Part shown: positions 44,012 through 53,222 of the stretch, piece after piece
Position numbering within the stretch: the stretch's first letter is position 1
Layout of the letters: the number at the start of each line of letters is the position of its first letter
NCBI GenBank assembly: GCA_001664005.1
Contig: CP016093.1
Span: 3,525,031-3,589,030, forward strand
From: Rhizobiales bacterium NRL2
Lineage (GTDB): Bacteria; Pseudomonadota; Alphaproteobacteria; Minwuiales; Minwuiaceae
DNA length: 64,000 nucleotides
Direction: 5' to 3'
Made by a program: the position numbers and the translations under genes
The notes under the pieces: model-generated
What the model was told of the DNA's origin: nothing
Seen by the model: only the letters and a program-made list of their open reading frames with translations
Databases searched by the model: none

Positions 44012-46018
44012 TCAGCCACGCTTCAGGATCAGGTTGTGCGCCCCGTCCACCGCGCCGGACCAGCCGCTGGCCAGCAGAATGGTCGAGGTGCCGTCCTCGA
44101 TCAGCGCCGGCCCGGCCAGCGTGCTGCCGGCGGCGGGACGCGGACCGCAGGCCGCCTGCTGTTCCATGCCGCGCTCGAACAGGGTGACGGTCGCCGGCTC
44201 CGCGCCGCCGGCATCGCCTTCCAGTTCCGGCGGCGCGCCCGGCGAGGCCGCGGCGCGGGCCCGGAAGGCGACGATCTCGATAGCCGCGCCGCCGGCCTTG
44301 TCGAACTCGAAGACACGGTGATGCGCTTCCGCGAACAGCCGGCCGATGGTTTCCGCATCGATCCCGCGGCCCTCGCCGGGCAGATCGACGGCGATCTCGA
44401 AGGCCTGGCCGACATAGCGCATGTCCAGACTGATCCGCGTCTCGATGGGGCCGCCAAGTCCCAGTTCCTTCAACTGCTTCGCCGCCGCGGCGGAAACTTC
44501 GTCAATGGTCGCGCGGATTTCGTCCATCGCCTCGGCGGAGAGGCGCGTCTGCCGGGTCACGCTCTCGAAATGGACGAAATCAGAGGCCAGCAGGCCATAT
44601 GCGGAGAGCACGCCCGCCGCCGGCGGCACCACCACGGTGGCGATGCCGAGATCCTCGGCCACCCGGCAGGCCAGCATGGGGCCGGCCCCGCCGAAGGGCG
44701 CTAGGGCGAAGTCGCGCGGATCGTGGCCGCGCTCGGTCGAAATGCGCTGGATGGCCCGAACGATATTGGCCTCGGCCACGCGGATCGCGGCGTCCGCGGC
44801 CTCCGTCAGCGACAGGCCCAGGCGTTCCGCCACCGGCTCCAGCGCCGACGCCGCGGCGGCGCGGTCCAGCATCATGTCGCCGCCGAGGAACGTCTCGGCG
44901 CGGATGGTCCCCCGCACCAGGTGGCAATCGGTGATGGTGGGCGTCGTCCCGCCGCGGCCATAGCAGGCCGGCCCCGGCTCGGCGCCCGCGGATTCCGGGC
45001 CGACGCGCAACAGACCGCCGTCGTCGATCCAGACCACGGAGCCGCCGCCCGCCCCGACCGTGGCGATGTCGATCACCGGCGTCTTCACGGGCAGCCCGTC
45101 GATCTCCGTGGACGGCGCGAGGTCGGGCTGGCCGTCGCGGACCAGGCAGACATCGGTCGATGTGCCGCCCATATCGAAGGTGATGATGTTGCCGATACCG
45201 GAACGGCCGGCCTGGCGCGCCGCGCCGACCACGCCAGCCGCGGGTCCGGAGAACAGGGCCGTGATCGCGGACTTCGCCATGCCCGCCGCCGGCAGCCTGC
45301 CGCCGTTCGACTGCATGACCGAGAACCGCCCGCGATGGCCGCGTGCCGCCAGCGCCTCGGAAAAGCGGCCGAGATAGGCGTCGATCACCGGCTGCACATA
45401 GGCCGCAAGCGCCGTCGTGGAGGCGCGCTCGTATTCGCGGAACTCCCGGCAGACGTCCGACGAGCAGGTCACCTTGAGTTGCTGGAAGCGCGCCCGGATG
45501 GCGTCCGCCAGTTGCTGTTCGTGGGCCGGGTCGACATAGGCGTTGAGCAGGCAGATGGCCACAGCGCCATAGCCGTCATCCTCGGCCATGCGCTCGGCGA
45601 TGCGCTCCATGGTCGCCTCGAGATCGAGCGGCGTCGCCACCTTGCCGTCGGCGCCGATGCGCTCGGGCGCCTCGACCACATCGCGGCGGCGCACCACCGG
45701 CTCCGGCTTGGCGTAGGCGAGATCGTAGATGCGCCGGCGATTGTGGCGCTGCAGGAACAGGATGTCGCGCATCCCCTCCGTCGTCACCAGCATCACCCTG
45801 GCGCCCTTGCGCTCCAGAATGGCGTTGGTCGCCACCGTCGAGCCGTGAACGAGATCGTCGACCTGCGACAGATCCAGGCCTGCCGCCTCGATCGCCGCCA
45901 GAGCGCCCTCGTCCGGGCGCGACGGGGTCGAAGGCACCTTGGCCACCTTCAATCGTCCGTCCTCGCCGATGGCCACAAGGTCGGTGAACGTACCGCCGAC
46001 TTCCACACCTACACGCAT
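44012..46018 (-). CDS. Hydantoinase A / 5-oxoprolinase family protein
   Basis: A 668-residue HyuA-like ATP-dependent amidohydrolase (N-methylhydantoinase A, acetone/acetophenone carboxylase subunit or oxoprolinase relatives). It starts with the ATP-binding MRVGVEVGGTFTDLVA and contains GSTVATNAILERKGARVML and GNIITFDMGGTSTDVCLV. The ATG was chosen because GGGAGG precedes it. A HyuB partner normally lies beside it but is absent here. The downstream gene towards 43964 is the flavoprotein, the upstream one an SDR 38 bp away. Confidence 0.88.
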   Translation of the reverse strand: MRVGVEVGGTFTDLVAIGEDGRLKVAKVPSTPSRPDEGALAAIEAAGLDLSQVDDLVHGSTVATNAILERKGARVMLVTTEGMRDILFLQRHNRRRIYDLAYAKPEPVVRRRDVVEAPERIGADGKVATPLDLEATMERIAERMAEDDGYGAVAICLLNAYVDPAHEQQLADAIRARFQQLKVTCSSDVCREFREYERASTTALAAYVQPVIDAYLGRFSEALAARGHRGRFSVMQSNGGRLPAAGMAKSAITALFSGPAAGVVGAARQAGRSGIGNIITFDMGGTSTDVCLVRDGQPDLAPSTEIDGLPVKTPVIDIATVGAGGGSVVWIDDGGLLRVGPESAGAEPGPACYGRGGTTPTITDCHLVRGTIRAETFLGGDMMLDRAAAASALEPVAERLGLSLTEAADAAIRVAEANIVRAIQRISTERGHDPRDFALAPFGGAGPMLACRVAEDLGIATVVVPPAAGVLSAYGLLASDFVHFESVTRQTRLSAEAMDEIRATIDEVSAAAAKQLKELGLGGPIETRISLDMRYVGQAFEIAVDLPGEGRGIDAETIGRLFAEAHHRVFEFDKAGGAAIEIVAFRARAAASPGAPPELEGDAGGAEPATVTLFERGMEQQAACGPRPAAGSTLAGPALIEDGTSTILLASGWSGAVDGAHNLILKRG

Positions 46019-46055
46019 GCGCCCCAATCCTCCCCTGATCCGAGACCGTGAATCT

Positions 46056-46757
46056 CTACCACGGTTCGCCAGCTGGACGCAGTTCCACCATGAAGGAGCG
46101 CGCCGAAGCCGGCTGATGCGCGGTGCGGTAGATCTCTGCGGCGAGGTCGGCGGGCTTCGCCAGCTTCGATTCGTCGATGTCCGGCCAGCGCTTGCGGACG
46201 AAGGGCATGTCGATCAGCGCGTCGACCACGACATAGGCGACATGGACGCCCTGCGGCCCGAGATCCCGGGCCAGCGCCTCGGCGACGATCCGCCCGCCTG
46301 CCTTGGACGGCGACCAGCCGATGAAGTTCGGCTTGCCGCGCAGTGCGCCGGTGTTGCCGGTGACGATCAGCCGACCCGTTCCGCGCTCGACCATCGCGGG
46401 ACAGAGTTCCTGCGCCGTGACCAGCGGCCCCGTCGCGTTGACGCGGAATGCGCCCTCGAACTGCTCGACGGTCACGTCTTCGTAGCCGCCGAAGGCCGCG
46501 ATCGCCGCGTTGTAGATGACGACGTCCGGCAGGCCCTGCGCCTCGACCACGCGCTTCAGCGCGGCGCGGTAGCTCTCGATGTCGGCGATGTCGGCTGCGA
46601 ATCCGGTCGCGCCCGGGTTCTCGCTTTCCCATGCCGCCAGCCGGCCTTCATGGCGCGCCATCATGGAGACGCGATAGCCGCCCGCAAGAAACGTCTGGAC
46701 GACGTGCAGGCCGAGCCCCGGCCCGACGCCGACGACGAGACAGTGAGGCCGGCTCAT
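46056..46757 (-). CDS. SDR family protein lacking the catalytic Ser and Tyr
   Basis: A 233-residue short-chain dehydrogenase/reductase fold protein. The N-terminal cofactor site reads VVGVGPGLGLHV and the NAA motif is intact (IYNAAIAAF). The active-site positions differ: the YxxxK motif is WSPSK (Trp148, Lys152) and the catalytic Ser position is in TGNTGAL without Ser. The protein may bind NAD(P) but is unlikely to be a standard oxidoreductase. It is followed 38 bp later by hyuA on the same strand, so it may share its transcript. Confidence 0.85.
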   Translation of the reverse strand: MSRPHCLVVGVGPGLGLHVVQTFLAGGYRVSMMARHEGRLAAWESENPGATGFAADIADIESYRAALKRVVEAQGLPDVVIYNAAIAAFGGYEDVTVEQFEGAFRVNATGPLVTAQELCPAMVERGTGRLIVTGNTGALRGKPNFIGWSPSKAGGRIVAEALARDLGPQGVHVAYVVVDALIDMPFVRKRWPDIDESKLAKPADLAAEIYRTAHQPASARSFMVELRPAGEPW

Positions 46758-46855
46758 CCGGCGCGACCCGCGGCAGCGTAATCCCTGGCTTCCATTCCCT
46801 GTCCTCCCTCTTTCTCCGCCTGTAACCTGTTGCCGGAATCAGGGGAGGCAAGCGC

Positions 46856-48136
46856 ATGACGGAATTTCTGGAGGCGGCGGAAGCGGTGAAGCGCATTCCC
46901 GCCGGCGCCACGGTCTACATCCAGGGCTCGGCCGGGGAGCCGACGGATCTGGTTTCGGCGATCGCCGCCGACCCGGACGCGGGCCGCGGCTGCACCTTCG
47001 TCGGCGTCGCCGTACCGGGGATGAACCGCAACGACTATTCGGCGCTGCACGAGAGCGCGCGGGCCATCGCCTTCTTCGGCACGCCGGACAACCGCGACAG
47101 CATGGCGAGCGGGCAGACGGCGTTCATTCCGAAGCAGTATCACGCGCTCTATCGCTATCTGGAGCAGGACCTCGATATCGACGTCGCGCTGGTGTCGCTG
47201 CGCGAGGGGCCGGACGGGACCTACCGCCACGGCTTCGGCCTGGACAGCCAGTCCGCCGTCCTCGACAAGGCGAAGCTGGTGATCGCGGAGATCAATGCCG
47301 GCATGCCTGACGGCGGCAGCGCCCCGCCGGTGCCGGCGGACAGGATTGATATCGCCATCCGCACCGACCATCCCGGACCGACGCTCGGCATCGGCGAGAT
47401 CACCCCGGACGTCCAGGCGGTCGCCGACAATGTCGCCGCCATGATCGCGGACGGCGACTGCATCCAGATCGGGATCGGGACGCTGCCCGTGGCGCTCCTG
47501 CGCGCGCTCAGGACCAAGAACGATCTCGGCATCCATTCGGGCATGCTGGCCGACGGCATGCCGGAGCTGATCGACAATGGCAACGCCAATGGCCGGCGGA
47601 AATCCATCGACACCGGGCTCCACGTGGCCGGCGTCCCCAACGGCTCCCAGGCGCTCTACGACTGGACAGACGGGCGCCGCGACATCGCCTGGCGGCCGAT
47701 CTCCTACACCCATGATTCGGCGATCATCGGCCGGATCGACAATTTCATCTCGATCAATTCGGGGCTGGAGGTCGACCTGTTCGGCCAGCTCAACGCCGAG
47801 ACTGTGAAAGGCCGCCAGATCTCGGGCACCGGCGGGTCGGTCGATTTCATGCGCGGCGCGCAGCGCAGCCGCGGCGGCAAGGCGATCCTGGCCATGACCG
47901 CCACCGCCGCGCGGGGCAAGGTCAGCCGCATCGTCGCCCGCCTCGATCCGCTGGGGATCACGACCGGACTCCGCACCGACATCGACTACGTCGTCACCGA
48001 ACATGGCGCGGCCCATCTGAAGAACCTGCCCGTGCACCAGCGGCCCGAGGCGCTGATCGAGATCGCGGGACCCGATTTCCGCGAGGAATTGCGCGACGCC
48101 TGGCGCGACATGACAAAGGGCCTCTGGCCGGGCTGA
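46856..48136 (+). CDS. Acetyl-CoA hydrolase/transferase family protein
   Basis: A 426-residue member of the acetyl-CoA hydrolase / 4-hydroxybutyrate CoA-transferase family (family I CoA-transferase with N- and C-domains in one chain). Features are the early GSAGEPTDL, IQIGIGTLP, and the C-terminal block IDNFISINSGLEVDLFGQLNAE carrying the presumed catalytic Glu, then GTGGSVDFMRGA and VVTEHGAAHL. It moves or removes CoA from acyl-CoA; the donor is unknown. It is divergent from the SDR/hyuA pair. Confidence 0.9.
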   Translation: MTEFLEAAEAVKRIPAGATVYIQGSAGEPTDLVSAIAADPDAGRGCTFVGVAVPGMNRNDYSALHESARAIAFFGTPDNRDSMASGQTAFIPKQYHALYRYLEQDLDIDVALVSLREGPDGTYRHGFGLDSQSAVLDKAKLVIAEINAGMPDGGSAPPVPADRIDIAIRTDHPGPTLGIGEITPDVQAVADNVAAMIADGDCIQIGIGTLPVALLRALRTKNDLGIHSGMLADGMPELIDNGNANGRRKSIDTGLHVAGVPNGSQALYDWTDGRRDIAWRPISYTHDSAIIGRIDNFISINSGLEVDLFGQLNAETVKGRQISGTGGSVDFMRGAQRSRGGKAILAMTATAARGKVSRIVARLDPLGITTGLRTDIDYVVTEHGAAHLKNLPVHQRPEALIEIAGPDFREELRDAWRDMTKGLWPG

Positions 48137-48248
48137 GCCCACGGAGCCTCCGCCGTGCGGTGTGACATCTTGTTGGCCAACGGTGGCATGCGCACGCCCC
48201 GGACCCAAATGTCACGGAAGGAAGCGGTAGAGTATCAGGAGCGTATCC

Positions 48249-48878
48249 GTGTCACCCATTTCCAGATACCTGGCCCCTGCCCTGGCCATCGCCTGCCTGT
48301 CGGTGCTCCCGCTGGCGGCGGAACAGCATGCCGACCGGGCGACGGAGCCCAAGCCCGATTTCGAATCTCTCGACGCCAAGCGGCTGAGCGAGGACAAGGC
48401 AAGCTATCACTACACCGAACTGAAGGACGAGATGCGAGAAGGCTATGCCCGCTCGGAACTGGCGGCCGCGTCATCCTACCAGGACTGGAGGCGCTACAAC
48501 GAGGCCCCGTATCTCTCGCAGATGCACGGCAGCCGCTATGTGAACAACTACGCCAACGAGGCAGCGCGCGGCTACGGGCAGGGCGAGGACGCCCCCGCCA
48601 TGCCGCCGGGGGCCGTCATTGCCAAGGACAGCTTCGCCTTCACCAATGACGGCCGGGTCTATCCGGATTCCCTTTTCCTGATGGAGAAGCTGGAGGCAGG
48701 CGCCAATCCGGCGACCGCCGACTGGCGCTATGTCATGGTCTCGCCCGAAGGCGCCGTGATCGGCGACTCCACCGGCGCCAACCCGCGCCGGGTCGACTTC
48801 TGCCACGGCTGTCACCGGGCGATGGACGAGAACGACTATCTGTTCCACGTCCCCGACGACTACAGCACCATGCGCTGA
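48249..48878 (+). CDS. Exported cytochrome P460-like c-type haem protein
   Basis: A 209-residue protein with a signal peptide (residues 1-25, about) and one c-type haem site CHGCH at the C-terminal end. It carries the P460-family segment DSLFLMEKLEAG followed by DWRYVMVSPEGAV. P460 proteins oxidise hydroxylamine or bind NO; the cross-linking lysine of true P460 cannot be assigned by eye. The start is the GTG behind AGGAG. The domain sits behind a 70-residue N-terminal region that I do not recognise. It is monocistronic. Confidence 0.82.
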   Translation: MSPISRYLAPALAIACLSVLPLAAEQHADRATEPKPDFESLDAKRLSEDKASYHYTELKDEMREGYARSELAAASSYQDWRRYNEAPYLSQMHGSRYVNNYANEAARGYGQGEDAPAMPPGAVIAKDSFAFTNDGRVYPDSLFLMEKLEAGANPATADWRYVMVSPEGAVIGDSTGANPRRVDFCHGCHRAMDENDYLFHVPDDYSTMR

Positions 48879-48929
48879 ACCACGCTGTCACCGGCGGGGT
48901 GATGCCACAGCCCCGGGGAGGGGCGGCCC

Positions 48930-49328
48930 CTAGGCCTCCGTCTCGATGTGGTCCATGTCGTCGTCGGAGAAGCCGAAGTGATGGCCGATCTCGTGGATCA
49001 GCACATGCTGGACGACATGCTCCAGGTCCTCGCCCGTTTCCCGGCAGTAATCGAGGATCGGCTGGCGGTAGAGCCAGACCATGTCCTGGTCGCCGCCGGG
49101 GTCGTTGACCGATTTCCAGGGCAGGCCGACGCCATGATAGAGACCCAGCAGGTCGAGCGGATGGTCGATGCCGAGGTCGTCCAGCACCTCGTCATCGGCG
49201 TACTCCGCGGCGCGGATCACCAGTCCCTCGCAGTGCTGCGCGAGTTCCGGCGGAATCTCCGACAGCGCCTTCTCGCCCAGCCGGGCGATGGTCTCGAGGT
49301 CTGCGTCTCGCATGAATGCGCGGTTCAT
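48930..49328 (-). CDS. Zincin-like metallopeptidase family protein
   Basis: A 132-residue protein of the short metallopeptidase family (PF06262, zincin_1). The zinc motif is [17 protein letters not shown] (HExxH) near the C-terminus, with an acidic downstream residue as possible third ligand. The N-terminal half has the usual [21 protein letters not shown]-type helix and sheet. Substrates are unknown. It is separated from the PCD gene by 120 bp, head to head. Confidence 0.88.
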   Translation of the reverse strand: MNRAFMRDADLETIARLGEKALSEIPPELAQHCEGLVIRAAEYADDEVLDDLGIDHPLDLLGLYHGVGLPWKSVNDPGGDQDMVWLYRQPILDYCRETGEDLEHVVQHVLIHEIGHHFGFSDDDMDHIETEA

Positions 49329-49449
49329 GACTTCCTATTTGTCTCCGCGGGCACGGTTTGGCAATGCTCTGGCGCAGCGGCGCCCTTACCAGCCGGCACC
49401 ATGTGTCCTACATGCGGTGGGACCGACAACGCAGGCAACGGAGGCCGAG

Positions 49450-49740
49450 ATGAGCGAGAAGCTGAGCGACAAGGAACGCCAGGAGGCGCTCACCGAACTG
49501 AAGGGCTGGTCGATGGTGGAAGACCGGGACGCGATCAAGCGAACCTTCGAGTTCAGGGACTTCAACCAGGCCTTCGGCTTCATGAGCCGCGTCGCCCTGA
49601 AGGCGGAGAAGATGGACCACCATCCCGAGTGGTTCAATGTCTACAAGACCGTCGAGGTGACCCTGTCCACGCACGACGCCGGCGGGCTGACGGACAAGGA
49701 CGTCAAGCTGGCGAAGTTCATGGACAAGGCGGCCGGTTAG
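49450..49740 (+). CDS. phhB: 4a-hydroxytetrahydrobiopterin dehydratase
   Basis: A 96-residue pterin-4a-carbinolamine dehydratase (PCD/DCoH). The active-site segment is [19 protein letters not shown] with the family HH...W pattern, and the N-terminal [11 protein letters not shown] matches. It recycles the pterin cofactor of aromatic amino-acid hydroxylases, but no hydroxylase gene is present. It could also serve molybdopterin or other roles proposed for PCD-like proteins. The ATG is preceded by GGAGGCCGAG. Confidence 0.93.
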   Translation: MSEKLSDKERQEALTELKGWSMVEDRDAIKRTFEFRDFNQAFGFMSRVALKAEKMDHHPEWFNVYKTVEVTLSTHDAGGLTDKDVKLAKFMDKAAG

Positions 49741-49752
49741 GCGGCCCGGCGG

Positions 49753-50316
49753 CTACCCCGTCCACTCGCTGACGAACTGCCGCCAGTCGGCGCGGCGGGG
49801 ACCGGCGAACTCGCGCTTGGGCCGGCCGACATAGATGAAGCCCAGAAGCTGCTCGTCCGGGCCGATGCCGAGCGCCTGCAGCACGTGCCGGTCATAGGCC
49901 GGCGCGCCGGAGAGCCAGATGGCGCCGAGGCCCTCCGCCTGCGCGGCCAGAACCATGTTGTAGCCGGCCATGCCCGCCGCCAGCACCTGCTCCACTGGCG
50001 GGGCCTTCGGATGATCGGGCGTGATACGGGCGATGACGGCGATCACGACGGGTGAGCGGAGCGGCTTCTTGCGGTCCTTCTCGACCGCCCCGGCGTCCTC
50101 CCCGCGCTTCTCCGCTGCTTCGGCAAAGATGTCCCCCAGCCGGCCGCGCGCCTCGCCGCGGATGGTGAGGAACCGCCACGGCGTCAGCTTGCCGTGGTCC
50201 GGCGCAGTCATCGCCGCCGCATAAAGCGTCTCCAGCTCCGCGTCTGTTATCTCCTCGTCGGTCTGCAGCTTCGGCCCTACGGAGGCGCGGTTGGTGACCA
50301 GTTCGATGGGCTTCAT
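49753..50316 (-). CDS. Nitroreductase family protein (YdjA-like)
   Basis: A 187-residue FMN-dependent nitroreductase of the short YdjA type: TAPDHGKLTPWRFLTIRG at the N-terminus, AAGMAGYNMVLAAQAEGLGAIWLSG in the middle and GFIYVGRPK at the end. Such enzymes reduce nitroaromatics, quinones or other flavin substrates. Its start is 22 bp downstream of the AidB stop on the same strand, so the two may be one operon. Confidence 0.9.
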   Translation of the reverse strand: MKPIELVTNRASVGPKLQTDEEITDAELETLYAAAMTAPDHGKLTPWRFLTIRGEARGRLGDIFAEAAEKRGEDAGAVEKDRKKPLRSPVVIAVIARITPDHPKAPPVEQVLAAGMAGYNMVLAAQAEGLGAIWLSGAPAYDRHVLQALGIGPDEQLLGFIYVGRPKREFAGPRRADWRQFVSEWTG

Positions 50317-50338
50317 TCTCGGTTCTCCGCGTTTCGGT

Positions 50339-52003
50339 TCAGGCTGCCGGCATGGCGCGGTCGATCATCGGCTGCAGATCCAGGCCGTCGGGGAGCGTCC
50401 CGAAGGCCCGGCCCCAGTCTCCGTCGAGACGGCTGGCCAGGAAGGCGTCGGCGACGGCCGTCGGCGCAGCGGCGGTCAGCAACGCGCCCTGCCAGGTCAT
50501 GGCCATCTTCTCGACGATGCGCCGCGCACGCAGCTCGATCCCCTCCGGGCGGCCGAACTCGGCGGCGAGATCGTCGACGGCGGCGTCCAGTCTGGCGTCC
50601 TGCCCCCTGGCGTCGTTGAGGCTCTTCAGGAACAGCTCCAGCGCATGGGGCTCGCGCTGCATGGCGCGCAGGACGTCCAGGCAGATGACGTTGCCCGAGC
50701 CTTCCCAGATGCCGTTGAGCGGCGCCTCCTTGAAAAGCCGCGGCATGATCGTCTCCTCGACATAGCCGGCGCCGCCGAGGCACTCCATGGCCTCCACGAT
50801 AAGCGGGGTGACCCGCTTGTTGGCCCAGTATTTGGAGACCGAGACGGCGATCCTGGCGAATGCCGCTGCCTCCTCGTCCGCCATGCCGTCGTCATAGGCC
50901 TGGGCAACGGCCATGAACATCGCCGTCGCGGCCTCCTGCTCGACCGAGAGGTCGGCGATGACGTTGCGCATCAGCGGCTGCTGGCTGAGCTTCTTCTGGA
51001 AGGCGACGCGGTGTTCGACGTGATGCGCGGCCTGCGCCACGGCCTGGCGCATCAGCGCCGTCGGCCCGGCGGTGCAGTCCAGGCGGGTGTGCATCACCAT
51101 GTCGATGATGGTGCGGACGCCACGCCCCTCCTCGCCGATCATCACTGCCCAGGCCCCGTGATACTCGATCTCCGAGGAGGCGTTGGACTTGTTGCCCAGC
51201 TTGTCCTTCAGCCGCTGGAGCTGGAAGGCGTTGCGGGTCCCGTCCGGCCGCCAGCGCGGCAACAGGAAGCACGACAGCCCCTCGTCCGTGTAGGCCAGGG
51301 TCAGGAAGGCGTCGCACATGGGCGCCGAGCAGAACCACTTGTGGCCGGTCAGTTCGTACTCGCCGCCCGGCCCGCCCGCACCGAGCGGTTTCGCCCGTGT
51401 GGTGTTGGCGCGCACGTCGGAGCCGCCCTGCTTCTCGGTCATGGCCATGCCGATGGTGAGCCCCGTCTTCTGCTCCGGCGGAATCGAGCGCGGATCGTAT
51501 TCGCGGCTCATGATCCCCTTCCGCCAGATCTCCGTCGCTTCCGGCTGGCGCTGCAGCGCCGGCATCGCCGCATAGGTCATGGTCAGCGGGCAGCAGACGC
51601 CGCCCTCGACCTGGTAGGTCATGTAGAGCATCGCCGCGTGCGCCGCGTGCCCGCCCTTGCGCCCCTCCCAGGCGATCGAATGCTGCCCGTGGCGCATGCC
51701 GAGCGCCATCATGTGGTGGTAGCTGGGGTGGAACTCGGCTTCGTCGATGCGGTGGCCGTAGCGGTCATGGGTCTTCAGCACCGGGGGAAAGACATTGGCG
51801 AGCCGGCCATGCTCGAAGGTTTCGGCCCGGCCCAGCTCCTCGCCCATGGCGTCGACATGCGCCTCGGCCCAGCCCGCGCCGTGGCGGTTCAGCGCCTCCC
51901 TCAACGCCGCATCGGAGCGGTAGAGATTGTAGTCCTCCAGCGGCGGCGGCTGGTTGCTGACTTCATGGGTCGTGAGTTCGGCGCGGGGGCGAAGATGGGA
52001 CAT
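50339..52003 (-). CDS. aidB: AidB-like acyl-CoA dehydrogenase family protein
   Basis: A 554-residue member of the acyl-CoA dehydrogenase family, AidB branch, matching E. coli AidB along its whole length. Shared blocks are NLYRSDAALREAL near the start, GMAMTEKQGGSDVRANTTRA, RLKDKLGNKSNASSEIEY and NGIWEGSGNVICLDVLRAM with the catalytic-type Glu. AidB binds DNA and FAD and belongs to the adaptive response to alkylation; its enzyme activity is uncertain. No Ada regulator is in view. Confidence 0.9.
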   Translation of the reverse strand: MSHLRPRAELTTHEVSNQPPPLEDYNLYRSDAALREALNRHGAGWAEAHVDAMGEELGRAETFEHGRLANVFPPVLKTHDRYGHRIDEAEFHPSYHHMMALGMRHGQHSIAWEGRKGGHAAHAAMLYMTYQVEGGVCCPLTMTYAAMPALQRQPEATEIWRKGIMSREYDPRSIPPEQKTGLTIGMAMTEKQGGSDVRANTTRAKPLGAGGPGGEYELTGHKWFCSAPMCDAFLTLAYTDEGLSCFLLPRWRPDGTRNAFQLQRLKDKLGNKSNASSEIEYHGAWAVMIGEEGRGVRTIIDMVMHTRLDCTAGPTALMRQAVAQAAHHVEHRVAFQKKLSQQPLMRNVIADLSVEQEAATAMFMAVAQAYDDGMADEEAAAFARIAVSVSKYWANKRVTPLIVEAMECLGGAGYVEETIMPRLFKEAPLNGIWEGSGNVICLDVLRAMQREPHALELFLKSLNDARGQDARLDAAVDDLAAEFGRPEGIELRARRIVEKMAMTWQGALLTAAAPTAVADAFLASRLDGDWGRAFGTLPDGLDLQPMIDRAMPAA

Positions 52004-52057
52004 TCGGATCGGACCTCCCTGTTGCCGTCGAAGATAGTGCGGATCGGCGCGCTTGTC

Positions 52058-53212
52058 CTAGCGCAGCGCGAGCGTCGGATCGACGCCCCGGGGCAGCAGC
52101 AGCCACATGGCGAGCGGCCGGTTGAGCCGGCCGGCCCTCTCGCCGGCCTCGTCGCCGGGACCCAGGAACAGATCCGCCCGCACCGGGCCGCGGATGGCGC
52201 CGCCGGTGTCCTGGCCCATGACCAGCCGCCGGATCGCCGCCTCGCTTTCGACGCCCGGCGCCTCGATCCAGAAGGGCAGGCCGAAATACCAGAGCCGGCG
52301 GTCGATGGCGATCGAACGCTCCGGCGTGACGACGACGCCCTCGGCGCCGATCGCGCCTTCCGTCTCGCGCTCGGTGAAGAAGACATAGGACGGATTGAGA
52401 TCCAGCAGTTCGTGGACGCGGCCGGGATTGTCCTCCAGCCATTGCCGGATCGCCTGCATCGACATGTCCGCCGCAGCCACTTCGCCCCAGGCGATCAGAT
52501 CCCGGCCGATGGCGCGGTAGGCGCGGCCGTTCTGCCCGGCATAGCCGACATAGGCGACCTCGCCGTCGGGTAGCGCGACGCGTCCCGAACCCTGTATCTG
52601 CAGGAAGAAGGCGTCGACCGGATCGGCGAGCCAGAGGAGGTCCAGCCCGCGGCCGTCCAGCGCGCCCTGCCGGATCGCCTTGCGGTCGTGATAGGGCACC
52701 AGCCGGTCGCCATCGACACGGCCGCGGATCGTGCCGTCGAGGTCATCGCTGAAGTCGGTGAGACGCGCGGTCACCAGATCGCCGGGCACGCGGTGCAGCG
52801 GCACATCGTAGCGCGCCGAAGGTTCGCGGCTGCCGGGATAGACGGGCTCGTAATAGCCGGTGAGCCGGCCTTCGCCTTCGGCCACGCGCCAGGCTGTCCA
52901 GTCATCGGTCAGATGCGCCTTCAGGGCCGCGTCGTCCTCGGGGACCGCAGCACACGCGGCGGCCAGATGCGGCCCCAGCGGATTGGCGCGCCGCGGCCAG
53001 TGGGCGCAGCTTCGCATCATCGCAGCGCGAAAGCCCTCGAGGTTGTCGTCTCCCCAGCCGGGCAGCGCGGCGACGCCGGTCTGTTCGAAGGCGATTGCGG
53101 GCGGCTTCTCGGGCGGGCGCTCGGCCAGTTCGCGGAACAACAGCCACCAGAACCCGGCCAGCGCCGCCACCATCAGCGCCAGCGCCAGGGCGACGGGCGC
53201 GGCGTGCTTCAC
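52058..53212 (-). CDS. mltA: Membrane-bound lytic murein transglycosylase A
   Basis: A 384-residue MltA with a 3D-domain C-terminus. The N-terminal anchor is a transmembrane helix without a lipobox (residues 6-27). Domain signatures are GRLTGYYEPVYPGSREPSA, FLQIQGSGRV, and the catalytic aspartate block GQDTGGAIRGPVRADLFLG. It cleaves peptidoglycan with formation of 1,6-anhydro-MurNAc. It follows the Tim44-like gene by 10 bp, the usual order in alphaproteobacteria. Confidence 0.93.
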   Translation of the reverse strand: MKHAAPVALALALMVAALAGFWWLLFRELAERPPEKPPAIAFEQTGVAALPGWGDDNLEGFRAAMMRSCAHWPRRANPLGPHLAAACAAVPEDDAALKAHLTDDWTAWRVAEGEGRLTGYYEPVYPGSREPSARYDVPLHRVPGDLVTARLTDFSDDLDGTIRGRVDGDRLVPYHDRKAIRQGALDGRGLDLLWLADPVDAFFLQIQGSGRVALPDGEVAYVGYAGQNGRAYRAIGRDLIAWGEVAAADMSMQAIRQWLEDNPGRVHELLDLNPSYVFFTERETEGAIGAEGVVVTPERSIAIDRRLWYFGLPFWIEAPGVESEAAIRRLVMGQDTGGAIRGPVRADLFLGPGDEAGERAGRLNRPLAMWLLLPRGVDPTLALR

Positions 53213-53222
53213 GGGCCGGGCC

